Source: Stenotrophomonas maltophilia (GTDB lineage Bacteria; Pseudomonadota; Gammaproteobacteria; Xanthomonadales; Xanthomonadaceae). From it: 64,000 nucleotides of DNA. Below, in pieces: positions 17,468-25,948 of the stretch. Each line of letters begins with the position of its first letter. Within the stretch, counting starts at the first letter, position 1. The notes under the pieces are model-generated. The model searched no databases. It had not been told where the DNA came from and saw only the letters and a list, made by a program, of their open reading frames with translations. The position numbers and the translations under genes were made by a program. Location of the stretch: the NCBI RefSeq assembly GCF_004684085.1, contig NZ_SRHZ01000051.1, positions 104,112-168,111 of the forward strand, read 5' to 3'.

Positions 17468-18327
17468 GGTACGCCTTCGTCGCCAGCCACAGGACTCGCT
17501 ACCCGACCAGGGTGCTTTGCCGTGTTCTCGGGGTATCTGTCTCGGGCTTTCATGACTACCTGCGCCGACAGTCTGCCCACACGCACGATGCCGATGCGGT
17601 GCTCCGCGCGGAGCTTCGGGCCATTCATGCGGCCAGTAAGTGCAGCTATGGACGGCATCGGCTGGTCAGGGCGTTGCGAGCCCGGAATCATCCAATCGGG
17701 CACAAGCGCGTGGCGCGGCTGATGGCCGAGGAGCGCATCCGAGGCAATATCAAAGGGCGGTTCCGCCCGAAGGCCTCCCCTGGCAGCTCGAGCCAGCTCG
17801 CCCCGAATCTGCTGGATCGGCAGTTCGCTGCGGGTACCGGGCCGACGGCGTGGGTTGGAGACATCACCTATGTCGCTACCCGGCAGGGATGGCTGCATCT
17901 GGCCGTGGTCATCAGTGTCCAGACCCGGCAGGTGCTTGGATACAGCGTCTCCGAACGTATGACCGAGGACCTGGTGGTCAAGGCCTTTGCCAATGCCTGG
18001 GCCCTGCATCGGCAACGACCTGGCCTGATCTTCCATTCGGATCGGGGTGGGCAGTACTGGGGCAACGAGTTCCGCCAGCTCCTGCAGTCACATGGGGTGG
18101 TCCAAAGCATGAGCCGGCGTGGAAATTGCTGGGACAACGCCGTGGCCGAGAGCTTTTTTGCCACGCTCAAGACCGAAGAAGCCGCCCAGCCGTACTCCAG
18201 CCGCGAACAGGCCAGCCAATCCATCGCGGCCTATATCCACGGCTTCTACAATCCAGCCCGGCTACACTCGGCGCTGGGCTACCAATCGCCCAATACCTAT
18301 GCCCGGCAGCTCAAAGCTGCCGCCTGA
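17464..18327 (+). CDS. IS3-family transposase OrfB (DDE integrase core)
   Basis: A GTG at 17464 overlaps orfA by four bases. The 287-residue product has an HTH_21-like N-terminal part and the full rve integrase core with DDE residues: D in WVGDITYVAT, D in IFHSDRGGQY, E in NAVAESFFATLK. It catalyses excision and insertion of the element, probably as the OrfAB fusion. The frame is intact. Confidence 0.95.
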   Translation: MRYAFVASHRTRYPTRVLCRVLGVSVSGFHDYLRRQSAHTHDADAVLRAELRAIHAASKCSYGRHRLVRALRARNHPIGHKRVARLMAEERIRGNIKGRFRPKASPGSSSQLAPNLLDRQFAAGTGPTAWVGDITYVATRQGWLHLAVVISVQTRQVLGYSVSERMTEDLVVKAFANAWALHRQRPGLIFHSDRGGQYWGNEFRQLLQSHGVVQSMSRRGNCWDNAVAESFFATLKTEEAAQPYSSREQASQSIAAYIHGFYNPARLHSALGYQSPNTYARQLKAAA

Positions 18328-18368
18328 AACGGCTTCATGGCGTCCGTTTTCAGGGAGCCAGATCAGGT

Positions 18369-19217
18369 GTGTCCATTGATGGGGCAAGTTCGGCCGGCAC
18401 GGCGTTCAACGAAATCCACATCCCTGAGCACACGTGTTTTGTGCTCGGCCAGTTGCTGGACAAGGCGGACTTGGTCGCCCCACTGGCCATCGAATACAAG
18501 CCGGACTACGAGACCCAAACCACCGAAAATGCTTCAGATCTCCGCATCATGGGCAATTCCCTGGGCAACTTCGCCAGCGCTGCTCAGCGCATGTTGGACA
18601 TGCCGCACGATGAACGTGTGATCACCTGGAACCTGGACTGCGCCGGCCAGCTAGGCCTGCCCAAGGCCTACATCAAGCAGGAGGGACAATCCTCGTTCTA
18701 TGTGGTGACGAACGAGGGTCGCGCCCTGAAGGTGTTGGGTGACATCGAGGCCGGATTTGCACAGAAGATCGGAGACGCCATCGAGGCAAACCCCACAGTA
18801 GAAGTGGTCATGTTGGGAAGCGGCGGGGGCTACATCGATGAAGCCATGAAGGCCGGTGCCTACATTCGACGCAAGGGACTGGATACCACCCTTTACAACA
18901 ACTGCTACTCCGCATGCCCCCTGGTGTTCATGGCTGGGGTTGAACGGCTGAACTGGTCGCCTTACCCCAAGCTGGGATTCCATCAGATCTACACACCCGA
19001 TGGCCAGGCCGTCCCGTTTGATAGCCAACCCTACCGCCTGGTGTTTGGCTACCTGACCCGCATGGGTATTGAACCGCGTTACGTGCTGCAAAAGATGTGG
19101 TCGGCGCCGCCGTCAGGCATGACCAGCGTGGACGGTCAAGACGACGATCTCTGCCAAGCCAACATCACCACGTGGATTCAGCGTGGCTGTTCCAACCGAG
19201 ACTACGACCACATGTGA
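18369..19217 (+). pseudogene. ClpP-like (COG3904-type) serine protease domain protein, separated from its N-terminus by the IS
   Basis: The frame after the IS encodes about 282 residues if read from GTG 18369. It has a ClpP/crotonase-like fold signature: VVMLGSGGGYIDEAMKAGAYIRRKG (148-170), then YNNCYSACPLVFMAG with the likely nucleophile Ser181, and LGFHQI with His205. Proteins of this group are normally exported, yet no signal peptide lies in this part. The upstream lipoprotein fragment is in frame once the IS is removed, except for one TGA codon, which suggests the original gene was a lipid-anchored ClpP-like protein. It may still be translated from GTG 18369 as a cytoplasmic form. Confidence 0.65.
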
Positions 19218-19370
19218 GTGTCACCCTCTTGCTCTGGCCCATGGCACGTCGTATAAAGCCGCTGCCGATCGCTAAAGCGTCGGCGTTGTGCCCGCATAGC
19301 CAATAGGCTCCGGGTGCCCGAGGTCCACCCAATGGGGCGCGGGAATCCTTTTCGATTCCGGAGCCCACCA

Positions 19371-19737
19371 TTGAGCACGAAGACCCTCAAAACCCTGCGC
19401 ACCCGTTCTTTCCACGCCCAGCAAGGCCGTTGCTACTACTGCGGCGGTCCGATGTGGCTGCGCTCGCCCGACGAGTTGGGCCTGCGCCCCCGTTCGCCCC
19501 CCCCCTTTCCGATGCACAGCAGAACACCTCCTGGCCCGACAGGACGGTGGCAAGGACGTGGTGGGCAACGTCGTGGCCGCGTGCCACCTGTGCAACCAGC
19601 GGCGCCACAAAGGCCCTACCCCCGCTCTCTCGCCCGACGCTTATCGCGTCCGCGTCCAGCAACGCATGGCCAAGGGGACTTGGCGCCCTGCGCTGGCCAA
19701 GGCGGCCGCCCACCAAGGCATTCACGCCTTATCATGA
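19371..19737 (+). pseudogene. HNH endonuclease gene frameshifted at a C9 tract
   Basis: The first frame, from a probable TTG at 19371 (GGAG seven bases upstream), encodes LKTLRTRSFHAQQGRCYYCGGPMW with the first zinc CxxC. After a run of nine C (19497-19505) homology continues one frame over: CTAEHLLARQDGG ... NVVAACHLCNQRRHK, the HNH core with the second CxxC, ending at 19737. With eight C the two parts join as SPPPFRCTAEH. So one extra C breaks the gene, or the tract is a slippage switch. It lies 42 bp upstream of the helicase-nuclease operon on the same strand. Confidence 0.75.
19497..19505 (+). repeat. C9 homopolymer inside the HNH gene
   Basis: Nine consecutive C at the exact point where the HNH homology changes frame. 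Eight would restore the reading frame. Confidence 0.8.
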
Positions 19738-19778
19738 CGCGATCGGCTTCTCACTTTAGCGTTGGATGATCGCGGGGC

Positions 19779-22700
19779 ATGGACAGCAAAAGGATTGCGA
19801 AGGGATGGGCCCCGTCGTGGCTAGGCCAGCACTTAACGGGATCATCGGATTGGCGCCTGCGCCTGGAGGGCTTGGAGCTCGCCTTGGCGCTGGAGGGGCG
19901 CACCCACCGCGTCAACGTCGAAGACGAGGCCACTTACTGCGTCAACGCCGGTACCTTCTGGACTGACATCACGCTCCATCCTGGGCATAGCCGGGAAGTG
20001 AAGGCTGATGGGCTACCTAACGCCCAAGGAGCCGCTTTGGTTCACGCGTTGAACGTGGCGTTGACAGAGAAGCGGCTGCGCGAGGACGTGGCCTCTCTCA
20101 AAGGCGAGCAGCGCACGATCGACGCTTGGCTGGACGACAAGGCAGAGCAAGAGCGGGTCTACTTCGAGCAGCGCCGCTGGTTCACCCACGAGCAGCAGGA
20201 GGACGTCTTGGCGTCCCGCCCCGCGGTTGACCCGACCGCCCTTCGAGCGCGCCTGAAGAAGCCGGGCGTGGCGGCCCGGCTGGGACCAGCGGCCCAGGCG
20301 ATCGTGCGCTCGTTGGCGGCGTGGGAAGCTGATCACCGCCCAGCCTGGGCCGCGCTCAACGCCGCCCACGTGGAACGTGAACTAGTGGCGTGCAAGGACT
20401 TGCTGGACCGGGTGGAGAGCAAACCGCTAACCCCGGAACAGGCAAGGGCCGTGGTGTGCTTCGACAACCGAGTGCAGGTTGTGGCCTCGGCGGGCTCGGG
20501 CAAGACTTCGACCATGGTGGCCAAAGCGGCCTACGCCATCAACCGGGGGTTCGTGGCCCCGAAGCGAATCGTCCTGCTGGCGTTCAACAAGCAGGCCGCC
20601 GAAGAGCTCAAGGCGCGCGCGGCGCTGGCATTTGAGCGCTTGGGCATGGCGGAGGTGACCGTGGAGGCGTCTACCTTCCACGCTCTGGGCTTGCGCCTCA
20701 TCGGCAAGGCAACCGGGGAAAAGCCCGACATTCCCGATTGGGCCACGGATGCAGCCGGTGGGGTGCGAAAGCTCACCGACATCGTGGACCAGCTCAAAGA
20801 CCGGTCTCCTGCGTTCCGCCGCCAGTGGGACCTGTTCCGCTTCGTCTTTGGGAAGGACCTCCCGGCGTTTGGTGCACGGGAGCCGTCGGACGTGTGGGAC
20901 GCTCAGGGCAAGGGCTTGCTAGTCACCAACCGCGGGGAGCGGGTGAAGAGCATGGAAGAGGTGATGATCGCCAATCTGCTCTTCTTGAACGGGGTCGATT
21001 ATCTCTATGAGGGGCCATACCCTCACCGCACCGCCGACGAAATGCACCGGCAATACAAGCCCGATTTCTACTATCCCGATTTGGACTTGTTCCACGAACA
21101 CTTCGCGCTCGACGCGGACGGTGTGCCACCGGCGCACTTCGACGGTTACTTGGAGGGGGTAATCTGGAAGCGGCAACTCCACGCGGAGAAAAGCACCGCG
21201 CTGTTTGAGACCACCAGCCACGGGTTGCGCCACGGCGACGATCTGGACCGCCTGGAGCGCGAACTGACCGCCCGTGGGCTGGTGCTCGATCCCAACCCGG
21301 ACCGGGAGATTCCCAAGGACGGCCAGAAGCCCATGGAGCCGGTCGAGCTCATTGGGCTGGTGCGCACGTTCATGAGCCACGCAAAGAGCAATGGCTTGAG
21401 CGCCTCGGATCTGCAGCAGCGGTTGGACGTGATGCCCGCCGACACTTTCAAGCTGCGCCACCAGATGTTCCTGGACATCGCCGTTCCAGTGATGGCGGCG
21501 TGGGACCAAGCCTTGGCGGCCGAGGATGGAATCGACTTTGAGGACATGCTCAACCTCGCCGCCTGCCACTTAGAAAGCGGTCGCGTGGAATCGCCTTACG
21601 ACTTGGTGATGGCCGACGAGTTCCAAGACGCCTCACGGGCCCGAGCACGGTTGTGCCGAGCACTGGTCCAAGACAAGGGTCGCTTCTTCTTCGCCGTGGG
21701 CGACGACTGGCAGTCGATCAACCGCTTTGCCGGCGCGGACGTATCGGTCATGACCGGCTTTCGCCATTGGTTTGGCCACGGCCAGATGCTCAAGCTAGAG
21801 CAAACGTTCCGCTGCCCCCAGGCGCTGTGTGACGTCTCCAGTGCGTTTGTCTCCAAGAACCCGGGGCAGATCGCCAAGCGCGTGCATTCGAACACCCCTG
21901 CCCAAGGACCAGTGCTCCAAGCGTTCCAGGTGGACAGCAAGGACCAGTTGGCCGATGCAATCGACCGCTTCCTAATGAACCTGGCGGAGGGCGTGCGCGA
22001 CGGCACGATCCCACCGGGGCGCGACGGCAAGGTGTCGGTTTACGTGTTGGGCCGCTACAACGCCGATCGGCAGTATGTACCGATGAGGCAAAGCCGATTC
22101 AACCGCTGGGTGGACGTGTCGTTCTTGACCATCCACCGCTCAAAAGGCGGCGAAGCGGACTACGTCATCCTTCCGGAAATGATCAGCGCCCCACGTCGGC
22201 GAAGCTTCCCCAACACCCGCACCGACGATCCGGTGTTGGCCCTGGCGATGCCCGAGGGAGAGACGTTCCCGCTGGGCGAAGAGCGCCGGCTCTTCTACGT
22301 AGCGCTGACCCGAGCCCGGCGCACCGTGGCGATGTTCACCGCCCGGGGCCAACGCTCAATATTCCTTCGGGAACTGGAAGAAGACGGGTGCGTGGAGATC
22401 ACTGACACCGATGGTGAAGCGATCAACGAAGAAGCGTGTCCGGCTTGCAAACAAGGCGTGCTGGTGCTGCGAACCGGCCCCTACGGGGCGTTTCACTCCT
22501 GCTCCAACTACCCGGTATGCAGCTTCAAACCTAAGCGGCGCGGGATGGGTTCACTTCCTGTGGGCCCGCTTGGAATCGGCATCCAACCCAAGCAACCGGG
22601 CAGCCCAAGCTCTACCGGATTTCCAACTTCACTGACTGCTACACCCCGCAGTGCGGCCCCGCTATCCGATTCGTACAAAGCCCCGAGGTCGTTCTTTGAC

Positions 22701-23207
22701 ACGCTCAACCAGGCGTTGGAAGACATCACGCACAACATCAGCCGGGCGAGCGCATTGCAGTCAGCAACGGCAGACCTTTCGCGACACATCTACGCGGAAA
22801 GAATAGTAATAGAAGCGGCGCTTCAGTCCGCTCTGCAATCAGTGTACCTAGAGAAGGATTTGGAAGCCAGGGGCCCGGCGTTTCGCGCGATATTTGAAGA
22901 ATCCAAGGCCGACCTTCTCAAGCTGCTTGGCGAGCAACCAGCCCCCCAGGAAACAAGGATGGAGCGTCACGCTCTGCCCTGCTTCAAGCACGTGGGCTCC
23001 CATGACCGCCCTGACATTCAACAGGCGATCGACTTGAAGGTGGCTGGGATACGTGATGATCGCGAGGCCTTTCTCTCTTTGACTCACGCGCAACTGATGA
23101 GTAACCCAGCCCTGCTCCCTGACTTTGAAAGGGCTCTCCAACGCCTCAACGGCGAGCATTACTGGGAGACACTGGATCCTGATCGCGCGTTGAGACAGAG
23201 AAGCTAG
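19779..23207 (+). CDS. HelD/UvrD-like superfamily 1 helicase with inserted nuclease-like domain and zinc ribbon
   Basis: The 1142-residue product resembles E. coli helicase IV overall: an N-terminal HelD-like part (1-215), Walker A ASAGSGKTS (237-245), Walker B MADEFQD (611-617), GDDWQSINRF (641-650), QTFRCP (675-680), TIHRSKGGEADYV (784-796) and FYVALTRAR (839-847). Between motifs Ia and II there is an insert (about 385-500) with SMEEVMIANLL, YKPDFYYPD and HEHFALD, the pattern of a PD-(D/E)XK-type nuclease with Glu393/394, Asp429 and Glu440. After the helicase comes a topoisomerase-IA-type zinc ribbon (CPAC 887-890, C908, C914) and a 220-residue tail of unknown function. It should unwind and possibly cut DNA. 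It leads a tight operon with HNH and GIY-YIG genes. Confidence 0.9.
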   Translation: MDSKRIAKGWAPSWLGQHLTGSSDWRLRLEGLELALALEGRTHRVNVEDEATYCVNAGTFWTDITLHPGHSREVKADGLPNAQGAALVHALNVALTEKRLREDVASLKGEQRTIDAWLDDKAEQERVYFEQRRWFTHEQQEDVLASRPAVDPTALRARLKKPGVAARLGPAAQAIVRSLAAWEADHRPAWAALNAAHVERELVACKDLLDRVESKPLTPEQARAVVCFDNRVQVVASAGSGKTSTMVAKAAYAINRGFVAPKRIVLLAFNKQAAEELKARAALAFERLGMAEVTVEASTFHALGLRLIGKATGEKPDIPDWATDAAGGVRKLTDIVDQLKDRSPAFRRQWDLFRFVFGKDLPAFGAREPSDVWDAQGKGLLVTNRGERVKSMEEVMIANLLFLNGVDYLYEGPYPHRTADEMHRQYKPDFYYPDLDLFHEHFALDADGVPPAHFDGYLEGVIWKRQLHAEKSTALFETTSHGLRHGDDLDRLERELTARGLVLDPNPDREIPKDGQKPMEPVELIGLVRTFMSHAKSNGLSASDLQQRLDVMPADTFKLRHQMFLDIAVPVMAAWDQALAAEDGIDFEDMLNLAACHLESGRVESPYDLVMADEFQDASRARARLCRALVQDKGRFFFAVGDDWQSINRFAGADVSVMTGFRHWFGHGQMLKLEQTFRCPQALCDVSSAFVSKNPGQIAKRVHSNTPAQGPVLQAFQVDSKDQLADAIDRFLMNLAEGVRDGTIPPGRDGKVSVYVLGRYNADRQYVPMRQSRFNRWVDVSFLTIHRSKGGEADYVILPEMISAPRRRSFPNTRTDDPVLALAMPEGETFPLGEERRLFYVALTRARRTVAMFTARGQRSIFLRELEEDGCVEITDTDGEAINEEACPACKQGVLVLRTGPYGAFHSCSNYPVCSFKPKRRGMGSLPVGPLGIGIQPKQPGSPSSTGFPTSLTATPRSAAPLSDSYKAPRSFFDTLNQALEDITHNISRASALQSATADLSRHIYAERIVIEAALQSALQSVYLEKDLEARGPAFRAIFEESKADLLKLLGEQPAPQETRMERHALPCFKHVGSHDRPDIQQAIDLKVAGIRDDREAFLSLTHAQLMSNPALLPDFERALQRLNGEHYWETLDPDRALRQRS

Positions 23208-23210
23208 CCC

Positions 23211-24053
23211 ATGGCCCAACCACGCACCAAGCGCAATGGGGTGAAGTATTGGCGGGCGGCCGAGGCCATCGCCGAACTGGGCAGTGCAACCCTGGCTGAA
23301 GTGGAAGCATGGGACCGCGAGCGGTTTCCCAACGATCCATTGGGCAATGCCCGGGCCGATGTAGAGTTGTTCACGGTGAACAGTGCCAGCCGGGTTCACT
23401 ACAACTATGCCCGCGAGAGCTGGCGAAGCGACCAAGGCCACCCCCACAACTTGTTGTTCAAGCTGGTGGACGCTGGCCCACCGCGGCGCACCCGCTACGT
23501 GCTGTTCAACCCGGCCCAGCACGGGCATTGGGATCTGCTGCCGATTGGCGAGCGAAAATGGCAAGCGTCCCCCTTGGCGATGGACGAGCAAGCTAGGGCT
23601 GAGGCTGAGGCGCAAGCCGATGCGTTCAACTCCCCTGTGGACAGCACCCACGATGCCCGGGTATGGGCGATGCGTGCGGTGGCCCAGCGCCGAGGCCAAC
23701 CGTTGTTCCGCGCCAAGCTGCTGGACGCCTACGGTGCGCGTTGCGCCATCACCGGGTGCTCGGCGGTGGAAGTATTGGAAGCGGCGCATGTGCTGCCCCA
23801 CAAGGGCGACCACACCAACCGGTTGGACAACGGCCTGTTGTTGCGGGCTGATCTCCATACGCTCTTCGATTGCGGGTTGCTCTGGGTATCGCCCGAGAAT
23901 ACCGTGGCCGTGGCCCCGTCGTTGCTCGCCACCGACTACGCCGCGTTTCAGCGTAAGCATTTGGACCTGCCCGCATCTGCGCCGCATCGCCCCAATCCGG
24001 CGCACCTGGCCGAGCACGCCAAGGCGTGTAGGGTTCGTCACTTCCGAGGATAG
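23211..24053 (+). CDS. HNH endonuclease domain protein
   Basis: The 280-residue product starts three bases after the helicase stop. An N-terminal winged-helix-like region (about 10-100, KYWRAAEAIAELGSATLAEVEAW) precedes a C-terminal HNH_2 domain: RCAITGC (178-183), LEAAHVLPH with the catalytic His pair (189-197), NRLDNGLLLRADLHTLFD with Asn207 and His216. It should be a metal-dependent DNA nuclease. The architecture is like many HNH proteins found near restriction or defence genes. Co-translation with the helicase is likely. Confidence 0.9.
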   Translation: MAQPRTKRNGVKYWRAAEAIAELGSATLAEVEAWDRERFPNDPLGNARADVELFTVNSASRVHYNYARESWRSDQGHPHNLLFKLVDAGPPRRTRYVLFNPAQHGHWDLLPIGERKWQASPLAMDEQARAEAEAQADAFNSPVDSTHDARVWAMRAVAQRRGQPLFRAKLLDAYGARCAITGCSAVEVLEAAHVLPHKGDHTNRLDNGLLLRADLHTLFDCGLLWVSPENTVAVAPSLLATDYAAFQRKHLDLPASAPHRPNPAHLAEHAKACRVRHFRG

Positions 24054-24058
24054 AAACC

Positions 24059-24880
24059 ATGCGGCTGTTTGACCTGCTCCGGGCATGGGAGCCCACCTTC
24101 GATGCAAAGAAGGCCAAGGTCCACTTGGCACGCTACAACGGCAACGAGCGCCCGTTGGACGTGTTTTTGGAGGGCCGTTTCGACGAATGGCAGCGCTGGC
24201 AAACCAAACGCAACTTTCAGCGTGAGTTTGTCGTTTCGTTAGTCAATACTGGAGCGCCTACGCGTTGGCTTTACGCAGGATTGTTCCGCTCCCTCGATCA
24301 CGTCGAGGAAGCCGATCCCAAGCCGCACTTCTACTACACGCTGGAACGGGTGTCCTCGTGCGAGGCATGGGTTGGACGCCTTTACCTCCAAAGCCTCTAC
24401 ACTGAGCGCCACTCGTATCCACGCGGCGAGACGCTGGCCGAGGACTTGGCGATGATGGAGCTGTTGGCTGAGCGGCTGTCCATCTCAGACTTTCCAGGCT
24501 TCAAGGCGGTAAGCCTGACCAAGGCGCAATTGGACACTGTGGTGCGTCAGCAGACAGCGGCATGGCGTGCGGCATTGTCCTCGGTCAAAGGGATCTACGT
24601 CATTACCGACACGGCCACCGGTTGCCTCTACGTGGGCAAAGCGTCCGGGGCGGACGGTATCTGGGGGCGCTGGTGCGCCTACGCGGCCAATAGTCACGGA
24701 GGCAACGTTGCCCTGCGCAAGGAATTTGGTCTTCAGGCCACGGATGAGCGCCGCCATGCGTTGCGCTTTGCCATTCTGGAGATCGCCGACTTGTCGGCCA
24801 CTGAAGATGACATTTGCCAGCGGGAAAGCCACTGGAAGGCCGTGCTGCTTTCCCGCGAGCACGGCTACAACCGCAATTGA
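24059..24880 (+). CDS. GIY-YIG nuclease domain protein
   Basis: The 273-residue product starts five bases after the HNH stop. Residues 1-165 form an unrecognised N-terminal domain (LLRAWEPTFDAKKAKVHLARYNG...). The C-terminal part (176-273) is a GIY-YIG domain: KGIYVITD (GIY 178-180), CLYVGKAS (YVG 191-193), Arg204 in WGRWCAYA, the metal-binding Glu256 in RESHWK, and Asn272 near the end. It should cut DNA with one metal ion. Together with its neighbours it gives three different nuclease folds in one transcription unit. Confidence 0.9.
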   Translation: MRLFDLLRAWEPTFDAKKAKVHLARYNGNERPLDVFLEGRFDEWQRWQTKRNFQREFVVSLVNTGAPTRWLYAGLFRSLDHVEEADPKPHFYYTLERVSSCEAWVGRLYLQSLYTERHSYPRGETLAEDLAMMELLAERLSISDFPGFKAVSLTKAQLDTVVRQQTAAWRAALSSVKGIYVITDTATGCLYVGKASGADGIWGRWCAYAANSHGGNVALRKEFGLQATDERRHALRFAILEIADLSATEDDICQRESHWKAVLLSREHGYNRN

Positions 24881-24964
24881 GAGGTGGTGGCGTCTCGGAT
24901 TGAGCCTACAAACCCATCTCGTAGGCGGTGTCAGATCCCGCCCAGCGTCGACGACGAATCACGC

Positions 24965-25363
24965 TCACCCTAGTGCATCTGATCTCTCAGCAGACCACTG
25001 CTCCAACGTCTTGCCCTTCAGTTGATGTGCAAAATCGCTGGCGCACAGCATCCTCCCGTCTTGCCGCATGTTTGCGACAGCATGGGCGGACAAGATAGAG
25101 GCTGCCTGCAGGTGCTGCTTGGTGCGGCCGCGCTCAGACCAATCGTTCGGCAACGCCTTCAGCGCACCCAAGGCTTCCTTCCCGGAGAGGTACTGGAGGC
25201 AGGTCAGCATTGACCATTGAAGCCCCACTTCTTCTCGCAACCAGCGCCCGGCTGCCTTTTCGTCAAGACGGCCCTCCATCGTGTCCAGGAGCGCGTGCGC
25301 AGCCACGACGGCCTTGCCTTGGGATGAGAGCCGGCTCTTCTTCTTTGGGAACAGGCCGGGCAC
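24965..25363 (-). CDS. hypothetical protein downstream of the H-NS-like gene
   Basis: A GTG at 25363, two bases after the stop of the H-NS-like gene and with AAGG about seven bases upstream, begins a 132-residue soluble protein. It starts with a basic KKKSRLSSQGK stretch and is otherwise helical. I recognise no family. The tight spacing makes an operon with the H-NS-like gene likely. It converges on the GIY-YIG gene, 84 bp away. Confidence 0.6.
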   Translation of the reverse strand: MPGLFPKKKSRLSSQGKAVVAAHALLDTMEGRLDEKAAGRWLREEVGLQWSMLTCLQYLSGKEALGALKALPNDWSERGRTKQHLQAASILSAHAVANMRQDGRMLCASDFAHQLKGKTLEQWSAERSDALG

Positions 25364-25365
25364 GA

Positions 25366-25881
25366 TCAGGCCTTCTTAGTCGCCGTCTTCGCGGCAGACT
25401 TGTTCGCTGGCTTTTTGACGGCTTTTCGGGCGACCTTCTTTGCCACCTTGCCCGCCTTTTTGACAGCCTTGGCGGGTGCCTTCTTCACCGTGCCATTGGC
25501 TGGCGGGAACTTCGCGCCGGGGTTGGCCTGAGCCCACGCCTTTCCCTCCGCAGATTTGGCCCATGCAGTGAAGATCTTTGGAGTCAAACCCCGACCCGCC
25601 CAACTTTCCCCACTTGGAAGACGATACTTCGGAGCCACCTTGCCAAGCTTGCGGCCCTCACGGGTTCCCGTGACAGCCTTCGCACGCGTGGCCTTGGCAT
25701 CGATCGCTTCCCCAATGAGTCTGGCCACCTGCCGCCGCTGGGCAGGGCTTAAGACCTTTGCATACTTCCGGAGGATCGCCAGCGCCTTGGGCACTTCGCC
25801 GTCGCGCTTCTCCACCAGCTTTTTCTGGGCTTCGAGTTGTTTGATTTCGGCGTTGATCGATTGCAGAGTTGTCAGGCCCAC
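25366..25881 (-). CDS. H-NS-family nucleoid protein with Lys/Ala-rich tail
   Basis: The GTG at 25881 is preferred to the one at 25887 because AAGGAG is five bases upstream of it; the product is 171 residues. It has an N-terminal coiled coil (about 5-30, AEIKQLEAQKKLVEK), an H-NS-type DNA-binding segment (KYRLPSGESWAGRGLTPKIFTAWAKS) and a C-terminal AVKKA/AKKVA repeat tail like histone H1. Such proteins bind AT-rich DNA and silence acquired genes. Its presence inside the island suggests a self-carried silencer or xenogene regulator. It is the first gene of a two-gene unit. Confidence 0.85.
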   Translation of the reverse strand: MGLTTLQSINAEIKQLEAQKKLVEKRDGEVPKALAILRKYAKVLSPAQRRQVARLIGEAIDAKATRAKAVTGTREGRKLGKVAPKYRLPSGESWAGRGLTPKIFTAWAKSAEGKAWAQANPGAKFPPANGTVKKAPAKAVKKAGKVAKKVARKAVKKPANKSAAKTATKKA

Positions 25882-25948
25882 ATGCACTCCTTGGTTAGCA
25901 ATTCAAGTACTTATAACACCTCAGCTCCAATGCACCTAAGGAAGCCCG

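Larger units (their letters stand above)
17116..18360 (+). mobile_element. complete IS3-family insertion sequence
   Basis: The element is 1245 bp. Its ends TGGCTCCCCGTCAGCGGACG and (complement of the right end) TGGCTCCCTGAAAACGGACG are imperfect inverted repeats, about 24 of the first 29 positions matching. It is flanked by GATC on both sides (17112-17115 and 18361-18364), a 4-bp target duplication typical of IS3 elements. It carries intact orfA and orfB. The intact duplication and reading frames point to a recent insertion. Confidence 0.92.

Noticed and set aside
17640..18368. N-terminal part of a 525-codon frame continuing into the ClpP-like domain
   Set aside because: These codons lie inside orfB of the IS in another frame, so they are not the natural N-terminus of the ClpP-like protein.
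22848..24131. Minus-strand frame of 427 codons across the end of the helicase and the HNH gene
   Set aside because: It is antisense to genes with readable helicase and HNH motifs; its translation shows no domain. Such frames are expected in high-GC DNA.
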